Source: Alistipes sp. (GTDB lineage: Bacteria; Bacillota; Clostridia; Oscillospirales; Ruminococcaceae). Taken from it: a stretch of DNA of 60,833 bases. Location: positions 740,897 through 801,729 of the forward strand of contig JAMPAJ010000001.1 in the NCBI GenBank assembly GCA_023667265.1. Direction: 5' to 3'. Within the stretch, counting starts at the first letter, position 1. Each line of letters begins with the position of its first letter. The notes under the pieces were generated by a model, which was not told the DNA's origin, made no database searches, and saw only the letters and a program-made list of their open reading frames with translations. The translations under genes and the position numbers were made by a program. Below are positions 44,864 through 53,690 of this stretch, one piece after another.

Positions 44864-46306
44864 ATGGACAGGCTTTATAAGATCACTATGGGTAAGGCGA
44901 TGTGCGCTGTCGATTTAGGCGACGGCAGCGAACGCGGCGAATACGTTAACCAGGATTATATTCTGAGAAAGCTGGGCAGACCTCACCGCAGTATCTCCCT
45001 CATGTACTGCTACTACCCTCTGGACGAGCAGTTCCCGGCAAGAATTTCCGAGGCGATGAAGGACGCCGACGTTTCGTTCCAGTGGGACTATCCCTATGAC
45101 GATTATTTTCCCTATACAGGCGGCGTCAACGGCAATACCGAGGGCGAGCCCTTTCAGCAGATGCGCGATGTGCGCCGCCACGGTCAGGACGTCACCCTGA
45201 CTCTTACTATCGACCCGCACGTTACCGACGAAATGCTGGCTGCTATCGGAGAGGATCTGAAACCATTCGGCAGACTGATGCTCCGTATAAACCATGAAGC
45301 GACGGGCAACTGGTTCTCGTTCAATAAGCGCGCCACATATCAGGAGGTGGCTGATTTTTACTGCCGTGCTTCGCGTATAATCAAGGAACACGCGCCTAAC
45401 GTAAGAACTATCCTCTGCATAGGCGGAGTTGAGGATCTTTCAAAGGACGAGATCGTCATGGAAAAGGAGTTCTCACAGGCTGTAAGGGAGACGGATATCT
45501 GGTCGGTGGACAAGTATATGTCTCTCCACTGGGGCTGGCCCTTCGACGTTGCAGAGCCGGGCGGAACGTCCCACAGCAGAAGCGCGGTGAAGGATACCTA
45601 CGATATGACAAAGGCAAGCTATGAGCGGTATAAGTACATATGCGGCGGCGCTGAGAAGCCTATGGTAATGTCAGAGTTCAACTCCGACGGCGACGTTACA
45701 GGCGCATATGAGCAGGCGGAAATGGTGAAGCTTTTCTGCGATATGCTCAAAGAGGACAGCGATAGGTGGTTCGACGGCTTTACATTCTATCAGTTCCGCG
45801 ACCGGGGAAGACTGGGGCTGGAGATCGAAGACCCCAACAATCCGGACGTAGGCATCGAGCAGCCTGTTTTGCAGACCTATAAGGAGATAATCCACGACGA
45901 CTGGTTCAAGCCAACCATAACTCAGGGCGATGAGATAAACCTCCCCGTTACACTCCGCTGGGGAGGCGCAGAGGACGCCGAGGGAATCGCAATCCCGCTT
46001 CATTTTGAGAAAAATCCTCATTTCTGCGAGCTGGTATTCGAGGATGACTCAAATCTTATGATAGAGCTGAACGGAATGTGGTTCTACAAGTCCCCGAAGG
46101 CAAAGACCATCGACCTTATGTCCGCATTTTTTGAGAAGCCTCTGGATGGCGCGGCAGATATGACGCTTAAAATTTTCGCTCCTCCTGCAACGGGCGAAAA
46201 CGATCTTTCGGCTGAGGACGGGCTGATGAATTATTATTATACCCTGGAAAGACTGCCGAAAATACGTATTCTTACGTCTCCGGTAGAGCCGAGCAAGGAT
46301 AAGTGA
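44864..46306 (+). CDS. Clan GH-A-like glycoside hydrolase candidate, family unassigned
   Basis: The 480-residue protein looks like a TIM-barrel hydrolase (about 1-340) followed by a beta-sandwich (about 345-470). LMLRINHEATGNWFSF has the position and form of the acid/base Glu (E145), as in GH26/GH39-type enzymes, and KPMVMSEFNSDG that of the nucleophile (E271). No signal peptide is seen, so it would act in the cytoplasm. The substrate is unknown. GAAAGGAG precedes the ATG at 44864. It is 18 bp upstream of ispD and shares its transcript, an unexpected pairing with isoprenoid synthesis. Confidence 0.7.
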   Translation: MDRLYKITMGKAMCAVDLGDGSERGEYVNQDYILRKLGRPHRSISLMYCYYPLDEQFPARISEAMKDADVSFQWDYPYDDYFPYTGGVNGNTEGEPFQQMRDVRRHGQDVTLTLTIDPHVTDEMLAAIGEDLKPFGRLMLRINHEATGNWFSFNKRATYQEVADFYCRASRIIKEHAPNVRTILCIGGVEDLSKDEIVMEKEFSQAVRETDIWSVDKYMSLHWGWPFDVAEPGGTSHSRSAVKDTYDMTKASYERYKYICGGAEKPMVMSEFNSDGDVTGAYEQAEMVKLFCDMLKEDSDRWFDGFTFYQFRDRGRLGLEIEDPNNPDVGIEQPVLQTYKEIIHDDWFKPTITQGDEINLPVTLRWGGAEDAEGIAIPLHFEKNPHFCELVFEDDSNLMIELNGMWFYKSPKAKTIDLMSAFFEKPLDGAADMTLKIFAPPATGENDLSAEDGLMNYYYTLERLPKIRILTSPVEPSKDK

Positions 46307-46324
46307 TAAGGGGAACGGAGTATA

Positions 46325-47005
46325 ATGAAAATATCAGCAGTAATCGCCTGCGGCGGAAATTCTTCACGTATGGGCGGTGTAAATAAAATTCTCCTGCCTC
46401 TGGGCGGCAGTACCGTCATAGGACATACTCTGCTTGCCTTTGAACGCTGCGAAAGCGTGGCGGAGATCGTAGTTGTCGCAAGAGAAGCCGATATTCCGGC
46501 AATTAAGGCAGAGGCGGAAAAATCCGGGATCACAAAGCTGAAGGAGTGCGTCACAGGCGGTGCGACGCGGCAGGAAAGCGTGTTCAACGGCGTCCGCAGA
46601 CTTTCGGCAGATACCGGGCTTGTCGCCGTCCACGACGGAGCTCGTCCGCTTATACGCAGCGAATTTATCGAAAAAGCGGCAAAGGATGCATCTGTTTTCG
46701 GAGGCGCAGCCGTGGGAGTTCCGGTAAAGGATACGATAAAAATGGTAGACGACGGTCTGATAATCGACACGCCGCCGAGAAACAAGCTGTACATCACCCA
46801 GACTCCGCAGATCTTCAAGCGCAGGCTGTACTTCGAGGGCATCGACTTCGCCCTGGAGCACGAGCTGGATTTCACCGACGACTGCCAGCTTGTGGAAGCG
46901 ATAGGCGGCAAGGTCTACATGACAGAGGGCGACTATACCAACATCAAGATAACAACTCCCGAGGATATCGAACTTGCGGAGACGCTTCTGAGGTGTCGGA
47001 AATAA
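46325..47005 (+). CDS. ispD: 2-C-methyl-D-erythritol 4-phosphate cytidylyltransferase IspD
   Basis: IspD joins MEP and CTP in the non-mevalonate isoprenoid pathway. The 226 residues show the nucleotide-binding start [13 protein letters not shown] with [19 protein letters not shown] and [11 protein letters not shown]. The usual first alanines of the signature are replaced by CGG, which is tolerated in the family. It is followed 16 bp later by ispF. Confidence 0.96.
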   Translation: MKISAVIACGGNSSRMGGVNKILLPLGGSTVIGHTLLAFERCESVAEIVVVAREADIPAIKAEAEKSGITKLKECVTGGATRQESVFNGVRRLSADTGLVAVHDGARPLIRSEFIEKAAKDASVFGGAAVGVPVKDTIKMVDDGLIIDTPPRNKLYITQTPQIFKRRLYFEGIDFALEHELDFTDDCQLVEAIGGKVYMTEGDYTNIKITTPEDIELAETLLRCRK

Positions 47006-47021
47006 ACCGGGAGGAAAAATT

Positions 47022-47501
47022 ATGTTCAGAATAGGTCACGGATACGACGTACACAGACTTACAGAGGGCAGAAGGCTCATACTCGGAGGAGTGGATATTC
47101 CCCATGATACCGGACTTTTAGGGCACTCCGACGCAGATGTGCTGCTTCACGCCGTTATGGACGCAATGCTCGGGGCTCTCGCCCTTGGGGACATCGGAAA
47201 GCATTTTCCCGATACCGACGAGGAGTATCGGGGCGCGGACAGCCTGAAGCTGCTGAAGCGAGTGGCTGAGATATGCCGTGAGGAGGGCTATACAGTTGGA
47301 AATATAGACGCAACGGTCATTGCTCAGGCGCCTAAGCTTGCGTCTCATATCCAGGCGATGCGCGAAAATATCGCAGAAGCCTGCGGCTGTCAGGTCTCGC
47401 GGATAAGCGTAAAGGCGACAACCGAGGAGAAGCTTGGCTTTACCGGCGAAAAGCTGGGTATTTCGGCTCATGCTGTAGCCCTTATGACAACTGCTAAATG
47501 A
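47022..47501 (+). CDS. ispF: 2-C-methyl-D-erythritol 2,4-cyclodiphosphate synthase IspF
   Basis: IspF closes the cyclodiphosphate in the MEP pathway. The 159 residues show the metal-binding [37 protein letters not shown] and [13 protein letters not shown]. The gene lies directly after ispD and overlaps the next gene by 4 bp (ATGA). Confidence 0.97.
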   Translation: MFRIGHGYDVHRLTEGRRLILGGVDIPHDTGLLGHSDADVLLHAVMDAMLGALALGDIGKHFPDTDEEYRGADSLKLLKRVAEICREEGYTVGNIDATVIAQAPKLASHIQAMRENIAEACGCQVSRISVKATTEEKLGFTGEKLGISAHAVALMTTAK

Positions 47502-49312
47502 GAAAAAGATTTTTAAGTCCGGCAGGGACTTTTATCCGGGCGCTGCCGCATTTTATAGCCTTTGAGCTTATATATAAGCTACTGCTGCTTTCCCTGGGCG
47601 CGCCGCTGCTGATGCTGCTTCTGCGGATAACAATGAAGGCGGCGAACGTGAACTACATCTCCGACGAGCACGTCTGGGTATATCTGAAAAATCCGGCGAC
47701 TATAGCTGTTCTGCTGCTTTTTCTGCTGTTCGTAGCCGTATGCTCTCTTGTAGAAATGGCGGCGCTTACCGCCTGCTTTTCCTGTTTCGGAAAAGGTCGG
47801 AGGCTGACTGTTCCGGGAATGTTCCGCAGCGGCTGGGAAGCTCTGAAAAAGACGTTTCACGGCGGATTTTCGGGATTCCTTAGATTTGCCGCCTTTATGC
47901 CGCTTATACAGTTCACCTTGTCCTCCGGCGTGTTTATGATGCCGCTGCTTCCGCTTCTGCGTTCGGCATGCCGGTCGCTTGATATAAGCGGAGGGATAGC
48001 CGTTGCCGTATATGTTCTTCTTGAGCTGATGCTCCTTATGAGCCTTATCAGCTCCTGCTACAGCCTGCATTATCTCATACTGACAAAACGCAGCTTTAAC
48101 GAGGCTATCCGGGAAAGCAAGCGCGTAAACCGGGGAAAGCGGCTTGAACACGCCGTTTCCGTTGTTGCCTGGGGCGTGTTTATGCTTGCAGCTGCCGCGC
48201 TTATCACATTTCTGGTAAGCTTTGTAGTGCTGCTTTTCATAAAGGGCTTCGGACACCCGAGAAAAGCGCTTATATCTTCAATGAAGGTGATGCGGTATGC
48301 GGCTGACGTTTTTGCCGCCATTGCGTCGTTTCTGGCAGCTCCGGCAGTTATGTGCAAGCTTACGTGCAGCTTCTTCGACGAGGTTTCCGGCGAGGAACTT
48401 ACCATGCCGGAAAGAGGCACGAAAAAATCCGGCAGATTAAAAAGCGCCGCAGTCATGATGACGCTTATCTTCATAACCGGGATGCTGAACGTTTCCTACC
48501 TGAACGGCGTGTACAGGGGAAATATCAGCCTTAACGTGGGAATACTCTCCCGGACGCAGATAACGGCGCACCGGGGATTTTCCGCAATTGCGCCTGAGAA
48601 TACAATGTACGCCTTTCGGGAGGCTGTGGACATCGGCTCGGACTATATCGAGCTTGACGTGCAGCTTTCCGCCGACGGAGAGGTGGTGGTCATACACGAT
48701 TCAAAGGTAGACCGGACTACCGACGGCACGGGAAAGGTCGAGAATATGACCTGTGCCGAGCTACAGGAGCTTACGGCTGCGTACAGGTACAGCAAGGACG
48801 AGGTCTATTACGATGCTAAAATACCGCTGCTTTCGGAGGTGCTGGAGGAGGTCGGCGACGATATTCTGCTGAATATCGAGATAAAGGACGCCGGGAATAC
48901 TGCGCTGACTGCGGAAAAAACGGTTGAACTTGTCCGGGAATACGGACTTGAGAGCGCCTGTTATATAACGTCGTTTTCGTATAATGTGCTGAAAAAGGTC
49001 AAGGAGCTTGAACCTAAGATAAAGACCGGACTTATCGCGAACACGGCTGCCACGGCGTTTACCAGGCTGGAAAACATTGACGCTATAAGCATAAATTATC
49101 TTATGGCAAGTCCCTCGGTCATTAACACGGCGCACCAGAACGGCAAGCGTGTTTTCGTCTGGACGGTGGACAGCGAGGACGATATGAAAAAGATGATCGC
49201 CATGGGAGTTGACAATATCATCACAAACAGACCTGACAGAGCGGCAAAGCTTGTGTATTCGCGGAATATCGGCAGCTGGGTGCTGAATCTGCTGGAGACT
49301 ATTTTCACATAA
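47498..49312 (+). CDS. Membrane-bound glycerophosphodiester phosphodiesterase
   Basis: The 604 residues have an N-terminal half with about 6-7 membrane segments (residues 15-330) and a C-terminal GDPD barrel (about 350-590). The GDPD part shows [37 protein letters not shown] and NIEIKDAG, which hold the catalytic histidines and metal-binding acids. It should cleave glycerophosphodiesters, freeing glycerol 3-phosphate from lipid or teichoic-acid headgroups. The ATG overlaps the ispF stop, so translation is coupled. A weak AAAGGGCG/CGCTTTT hairpin after the stop may terminate the operon. Confidence 0.93.
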   Translation: MRKRFLSPAGTFIRALPHFIAFELIYKLLLLSLGAPLLMLLLRITMKAANVNYISDEHVWVYLKNPATIAVLLLFLLFVAVCSLVEMAALTACFSCFGKGRRLTVPGMFRSGWEALKKTFHGGFSGFLRFAAFMPLIQFTLSSGVFMMPLLPLLRSACRSLDISGGIAVAVYVLLELMLLMSLISSCYSLHYLILTKRSFNEAIRESKRVNRGKRLEHAVSVVAWGVFMLAAAALITFLVSFVVLLFIKGFGHPRKALISSMKVMRYAADVFAAIASFLAAPAVMCKLTCSFFDEVSGEELTMPERGTKKSGRLKSAAVMMTLIFITGMLNVSYLNGVYRGNISLNVGILSRTQITAHRGFSAIAPENTMYAFREAVDIGSDYIELDVQLSADGEVVVIHDSKVDRTTDGTGKVENMTCAELQELTAAYRYSKDEVYYDAKIPLLSEVLEEVGDDILLNIEIKDAGNTALTAEKTVELVREYGLESACYITSFSYNVLKKVKELEPKIKTGLIANTAATAFTRLENIDAISINYLMASPSVINTAHQNGKRVFVWTVDSEDDMKKMIAMGVDNIITNRPDRAAKLVYSRNIGSWVLNLLETIFT

Positions 49313-49462
49313 AAAGGGCGCTTTGCTATGAAACGCTTTTAATTCTTTTTTCGTTAACATATAAACTGCAAATTTAACTGTCAGCCTTTTATTTTGTAAT
49401 TGGTATTTATTACATTAAAATATATCCTAAAAATTGATTTCCATGAGTTTGCAAAAAATCTC

Positions 49463-49491
49463 TTGACAACAGCGGAAAAATGTGATAAGAT
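49463..49491 (+). promoter_or_regulatory. Promoter of the thrS T-box transcript
   Basis: TTGACA and TAAGAT are separated by 17 nt, just upstream of the T-box leader. Confidence 0.85.
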
Positions 49492-49496
49492 AAGAG

Positions 49497-49727
49497 TATA
49501 TCAAAACGTTGAAGAGGAAGGCTTGTTCCGGGTGATCCTTTCAGAGAGCCGTGCTGCTGCGATACGGCAGGGTCTGGAATGTTGGCATACCGCCTCGGAG
49601 TGCGCCTAATAAGCGCCGGCTTGCCGCCGTTATATGGCATTTGAGGTGCGTGTTTACGCATGAATCAGGGTGGAACCACGGTCATTACCGTCCCTTGTGC
49701 TGCTTTTTGGCTGCATAAGGGACTTTT
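49497..49727 (+). ncRNA. T-box leader (threonine) controlling thrS
   Basis: The leader contains the T-box consensus AGGGTGGAACCACG (49667-49680), a Stem I beginning GTTGAAGAGGAAGGC, an AGAGAG element, and the terminator at 49690-49727. The specifier is most likely ACC at 49589-49591, which fits threonine and the downstream thrS. Uncharged tRNA-Thr would stabilise the antiterminator and allow transcription. The exact specifier is by position and context, not folding. Confidence 0.9.
49690..49727 (+). terminator. Regulated terminator of the T-box
   Basis: GTCCCTT and AAGGGAC enclose an inner stem and are followed by TTTTTT. The competing antiterminator uses the T-box sequence just upstream. 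Confidence 0.88.
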
Positions 49728-49745
49728 TTGTTTGGAGGTGAAAAA

Positions 49746-50123
49746 ATGAGCAATATCAGATACAACGAGGAGCAGGAGGCTTACGAGCTGCCATATAAGC
49801 TATGGGAGAATAGTATAATCGTCCGCTTTTATACGGATTCAGAGGAGAATATACTTGACAATCTCAGTGAAATAGCCGTGAAGCTGGAGACCATAAACGG
49901 CAGCAAAAAACGCCTTGCCCGTATGATCGCCGACGAGGGGATATACGAGGGAGCAGGGGAGACCCTGGCGAAGGAGCTGGTTATGAACAGCATTTATGTG
50001 GATATTGACGAAGGAGAAATTGTGGTCTGCTTCGTTGTTTCAAGCAGTGACGGCTATATGAAGCCTCAGAATGTGGAGCTGTACGGCAGCGACCTGGAAA
50101 TTACCGGGGAAGCAAGTTACTGA
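49746..50123 (+). CDS. Small conserved-looking cytoplasmic protein, unknown function, in the thrS transcript
   Basis: The 125 residues have no signal or membrane segment. The predicted pattern is beta-strand, helix (LDNLSEIAVKLETI), Lys/Arg-rich turn (GSKKRLARMIADEG), helix, then beta strands (SIYVDIDEGEIVVCFVVSSS). I do not recognise the family. It has a strong ribosome site (GGAGG) 9 nt before the ATG and lies directly after the T-box terminator, 25 bp before thrS. It is therefore controlled by threonine supply together with thrS. Confidence 0.8.
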   Translation: MSNIRYNEEQEAYELPYKLWENSIIVRFYTDSEENILDNLSEIAVKLETINGSKKRLARMIADEGIYEGAGETLAKELVMNSIYVDIDEGEIVVCFVVSSSDGYMKPQNVELYGSDLEITGEASY

Positions 50124-50148
50124 CAAATTATATTAAGGAGTGTTAAAA

Positions 50149-52095
50149 ATGATAGAATTAAAGCTTAAAGACGGAAGCGTCCGCCAGATCGAAGCAGCTC
50201 AGCCTGCCGCAGAAATTATCAAGGGAATCGGCATGGGTCTGTACAAGGCAGCCTGCTGCGTAAAGATCAACGGAGAGGTGAAGGATCTCCGCACTGTTGT
50301 TGACGGAAGCTGCGATTTCGAGGTCTGCACATTTGACTCAACAGAGGGAAAAAAGACATTCTGGCACACAGCGTCCCATATTCTGGCGCAGGCTGTAAAG
50401 CGTCTCTATCCCAATGCCAAGCTGGCTATAGGTCCGGCTATCGACAACGGCTTCTACTATGATTTCGACCTGGAGAAGCCCTTTACTCCCGAGGAGCTGG
50501 AGAAGATCGAGGCTGAAATGAAGAAGATCGTCAAGGAGGGTCTCGCTCTGGAGCAGTTCGAGCTGTCCCCGGAGGACGCGATCGCAAAGCTTAAGGAAAT
50601 GGACGAGCCATATAAGGTCGAGCTGTGCGAGGAGCACGCAGGCAAGGGCGAGCCTATCTCGTTCTATAAGCAGGGCGAGTTTGTCGATCTCTGTGCAGGT
50701 CCTCATCTTATGACTACAGCTCCGGTAAAGGCGTTCAGGCTTCTGTCATGCACAGGTGCGTACTGGAGAGGCTCGGAGAAGAACAAGATGCTGTCACGTG
50801 TATATGCGACGGCTTATCCCAAGGCAGCCGAGCTGGAAGCCGATCTGAAACAGCGCGAGGAAGCAAAGCTTCGCGACCACAACAAGCTCGGACGCGAGCT
50901 GGAGTTCTTTACAACAGTTGACTGCGTCGGACAGGGTCTGCCTATCATTCTTCCCAAGGGCGCAAGAGTTATCCAGACGCTCCAGAGATGGGTCGAGGAT
51001 GTGGAGCAGAAGCACGGATATCTGCTGACAAAAACTCCCTATCTGGCAAAGAGAGAGCTGTATAAGATCTCGGGACACTGGGATCACTACCTTGACGGTA
51101 TGTTCATTCTGGGCGACCCCAACGACGAGGAGCACGAGTGTTTCGCACTCCGCCCCATGACCTGCCCGTTCCAGTATCAGGTCTACCTGAACAGACAGAG
51201 AAGCTACCGCGATCTGCCTATGCGGCTGGGCGAGACCTCAACTCTGTTCAGAAAAGAGGATTCCGGCGAGATGCACGGTCTTATCCGTGTACGTCAGTTC
51301 ACGATCTCAGAGGGACATCTGGTGCTCCGTCCCGACCAGCTCGAGGAGGAGTTCAAGGATTGTCTGGAGCTGGCAAAGGAGATGCTGGGAACAGTCGGCT
51401 TGCTTGAGGACTGCACATTCCGCTTCTCACAGTGGGATCCTGCAAATCCCAAGAATAAGTATGAGGGAACAGCTGAACAGTGGGAAGAGGCTCAGTCGGT
51501 TATGGCGAAGATACTCGACCACCTGGGCGTAGAGTACACCATAGGCATTGACGAGGCTGCATTCTATGGTCCAAAGCTGGATATCCAGTATAAGAACGTT
51601 TACGGCAAGGAGGATACCCTTGTTACGATCCAGATAGATATGCTTCTGGCGCAGAAATTCGGCATGGAGTACGTTGACGCAGACGGAACTAAGAAGATGC
51701 CCTATATTATCCACAGAACGTCTCTGGGCTGCTATGAGCGTACACTTGCGTACATGATCGAGAAGTATGCAGGAGCATTTCCTCTGTGGCTTGCTCCGGA
51801 GCAGGTGCGCATAGTTCCTGTTGCAGATCGTCACCTTGACTATTGCCGTGAGCTTATGGCGAAGCTTGAAGCCGCAAATATCCGCTGCTCTATCGACGAC
51901 CGTGCGGAGAAGGTCGGAAAGAAGATACGTGATGCACGTCTGGAAAAGCTGCCTGTCTGGGTAACAGTAGGAGACAAGGAGCTGGAGAACAGCACGGTTT
52001 CCGTAACATCCAGAAGAGAGGGCGATCTTGGAGCGATGACACAGGCAGAGCTTATTGTAAAGCTGCTTGATGATATTGCTAATAAGGTAAGATGA
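50149..52095 (+). CDS. thrS: Threonyl-tRNA synthetase ThrS
   Basis: ThrS charges tRNA-Thr with threonine. The 648 residues show the N-terminal TGS domain (1-60), the editing domain with HTASHILAQAVKRLYP, the catalytic core with RPMTCPFQYQVY (zinc-binding Cys), LPMRLGETSTLFRKEDSGEM in pieces, and the anticodon domain starting LAPEQVRIVPV. AAGGAG precedes the ATG at 50149. Control is by the T-box upstream. Confidence 0.98.
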   Translation: MIELKLKDGSVRQIEAAQPAAEIIKGIGMGLYKAACCVKINGEVKDLRTVVDGSCDFEVCTFDSTEGKKTFWHTASHILAQAVKRLYPNAKLAIGPAIDNGFYYDFDLEKPFTPEELEKIEAEMKKIVKEGLALEQFELSPEDAIAKLKEMDEPYKVELCEEHAGKGEPISFYKQGEFVDLCAGPHLMTTAPVKAFRLLSCTGAYWRGSEKNKMLSRVYATAYPKAAELEADLKQREEAKLRDHNKLGRELEFFTTVDCVGQGLPIILPKGARVIQTLQRWVEDVEQKHGYLLTKTPYLAKRELYKISGHWDHYLDGMFILGDPNDEEHECFALRPMTCPFQYQVYLNRQRSYRDLPMRLGETSTLFRKEDSGEMHGLIRVRQFTISEGHLVLRPDQLEEEFKDCLELAKEMLGTVGLLEDCTFRFSQWDPANPKNKYEGTAEQWEEAQSVMAKILDHLGVEYTIGIDEAAFYGPKLDIQYKNVYGKEDTLVTIQIDMLLAQKFGMEYVDADGTKKMPYIIHRTSLGCYERTLAYMIEKYAGAFPLWLAPEQVRIVPVADRHLDYCRELMAKLEAANIRCSIDDRAEKVGKKIRDARLEKLPVWVTVGDKELENSTVSVTSRREGDLGAMTQAELIVKLLDDIANKVR

Positions 52096-52102
52096 CGGTG
52101 AC

Positions 52103-52296
52103 AAACACCGGGTTTCAAAAGGGGCAATGACCCTTTTGCGAAGTCCAGAGGCAGAGCCTCTGGCGAGGTATGGAGCAGAGCTCCATATCGACGGAACGTC
52201 GATGATGCCTTTAGGCGCTCCGCAAAGGGTGAATTTTGTAACAGTCCGGTGGACTGTTACAAAAGAGGGAACGCCCTGCAAGAGAGGGCGTTCCCT
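52103..52296 (-). repeat. Multi-hairpin repeat, copy B (family 2, inverted)
   Basis: The same six-hairpin element as at 13295, read in the opposite direction: CAAAAGGGGC/GACCCTTTTG, CCAGAGGC/GCCTCTGG, TGGAGC/GCTCCA, ATCGAC/GTCGAT, TAACAGTCC/GGACTGTTA and GGGAACGCCCT/AGGGCGTTCCC. Several stems differ from copy A by paired changes. It begins 8 bp after the thrS stop. Confidence 0.85.
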
Positions 52297-52297
52297 T

Positions 52298-52343
52298 GTG
52301 GGGCTGCCCCCACGAGCGATTCACGTGACCGTTCGTACCCCAC
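52298..52343 (+). repeat. CACGTG switch-like element beside copy B (family 3)
   Basis: GTGGGG (52298), CCCCAC (52308), CACGTG (52322) and a second CCCCAC (52338) have the same spacing as at 41002. It directly adjoins the multi-hairpin repeat. A TATAAT box lies at 52380-52385, but its -35 is poor. Confidence 0.65.
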
Positions 52344-52388
52344 TAATATTTTGTGCTGACGTAGATATGCCGCGAGCGATATAATTTT

Positions 52389-52417
52389 CCTCCCCAAATA
52401 AAAGGGGAGGATTTTTT
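52389..52417 (+). terminator. Terminator downstream of thrS
   Basis: CCTCCCC and GGGGAGG with the loop AAATAAAA are followed by ATTTTTT. It ends transcripts that read through copy B. Confidence 0.88.
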
Positions 52418-52449
52418 CTGTTTTTTTGAATTTGCAGTGAAAATATTAG

Positions 52450-52642
52450 GGGACGCTCTCTCTTGCAGAGCGTCCCCTCTTTCAAAACAGTCCACTGGAC
52501 TGTTTTGAAATTCACCCCTTGCAGGGCGCCTAAAGTATATCATTGACCTACGGTCAATATGGGACTCTGTCCCATACCCTGCCAAAGGCGTCGCCTCTGG
52601 ACACTACCAAAGGAGCATTGCCCCTTTGGAAACCCGGTGTTG
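52450..52642 (+). repeat. Multi-hairpin repeat, copy C (family 2)
   Basis: Same order and direction as copy A. The stems are GGGACGCTCT/AGAGCGTCCC, TTCAAAACAGTCC/GGACTGTTTTGAA, ATTGACC/GGTCAAT, TGGGAC/GTCCCA, CCAAAGGC/GCCTCTGG and CCAAAGGAGC/GCCCCTTTGG. It lies 26 bp beyond the stop of the minus-strand glycosyltransferase gene. Confidence 0.85.
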
Positions 52643-52668
52643 TCGGCTTCGCCGACTTAAAAGCTGTA

Positions 52669-53676
52669 TTATTCACCTTTTTTATCTTCATTCTCAATGT
52701 CTCCGAGCATTTCAGCCCCGAGATCATTAAGAAAATCCGCCACAATAAACCTTGGACGCTGTTTCACCTCGGAGTATATCTTTCCGACATATTCGCCGAT
52801 GATACCAAGCGCAAGAAGCTGCAATCCACCGATAAACCATATCGCGCACATGGTGCTCGACCAGCCGAGTTCGCTGCATCCGGCGATCTTCACTATGAGC
52901 GCCCATATAATGGCGAAAATGCTCACAATGGACATTATAACGCCGGTAGAGGTGATGAGCTTCAGCGGCTTTGTGCTGAAGGACGTGATACCGTTTATGG
53001 CAAAGGAAAGCATTTTTTTCAGAGGATATTTGCTCTCTCCGGCAAAACGCTCCGCTCTTTCGTAATACACATTGCAGCTCTGGAAGCCGATAAGGGGCAC
53101 CATACCGCGGAGGAACAGATTTACCTCCCGGAAATTGGCAAGCTCCTGCAAAACGCGGCTGCTCATGAGACGGAAATCAGCGTGGTTATAGACCACGTCC
53201 GCGCCCATGATCTTCATGAACTTGTAGAAGCCCTCCGCTGTGAATTTCTTGAAAAAGGTGTCGGTTTTCCGCGCGCTTCGCACGCCGTAGACCACCTGGT
53301 TGCCCTCATGGTATCTGATGACCATTTCGTCAATGGCGTTTATGTCGTCCTGCAGGTCGGCGTCCATTGTGATAGCCATGCTGCAAATGTCCTTCACAGT
53401 CATGAGACCCGCGAGGACTGCGTTCTGATGACCGCTGTTCTTTGCCAGATTTATGCCTGAGAAAAACAGCGGATCGGCAGCGTGAAGCTCCTGGATAATG
53501 CTCCAGGTCTTGTCCCTTGAGCCGTCGTTTACGAAGACTACGCGGCTGTTCCGGGAGATGAGCTCACGCTCCATAAGCGATATATATTTTTCCTTGAGCC
53601 GTTTTGCCGTCTCGTGGAGTACCTCCTCCTCGTTGTAGCAGGGAACGACCATATACAGAGTTTTTTCGTCAGTCAT
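52669..53676 (-). CDS. GT2 polyprenyl-phosphate glycosyltransferase, GtrB/DPM1-like
   Basis: The 335 residues have a GT-A catalytic domain (about 1-225) with VPCYNEEEVL, VNDGSRDKTW and the metal-binding DADLQDD, followed by two membrane segments (about 238-264 and 274-298). Such enzymes attach a sugar from a nucleotide donor to a polyprenyl phosphate on the inner membrane face for later glycan modification. The sugar cannot be told. The gene is 14 bp downstream of the signal-peptidase-like gene in one operon. Confidence 0.92.
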   Translation of the reverse strand: MTDEKTLYMVVPCYNEEEVLHETAKRLKEKYISLMERELISRNSRVVFVNDGSRDKTWSIIQELHAADPLFFSGINLAKNSGHQNAVLAGLMTVKDICSMAITMDADLQDDINAIDEMVIRYHEGNQVVYGVRSARKTDTFFKKFTAEGFYKFMKIMGADVVYNHADFRLMSSRVLQELANFREVNLFLRGMVPLIGFQSCNVYYERAERFAGESKYPLKKMLSFAINGITSFSTKPLKLITSTGVIMSIVSIFAIIWALIVKIAGCSELGWSSTMCAIWFIGGLQLLALGIIGEYVGKIYSEVKQRPRFIVADFLNDLGAEMLGDIENEDKKGE

Positions 53677-53690
53677 AATTTTCCCCTCGC

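Noticed and set aside
49580-49595. TAC (tyrosine) as T-box specifier
   Set aside because: TAC overlaps ACC by position, but the regulated synthetase is thrS, and ACC is a threonine codon in the right place.
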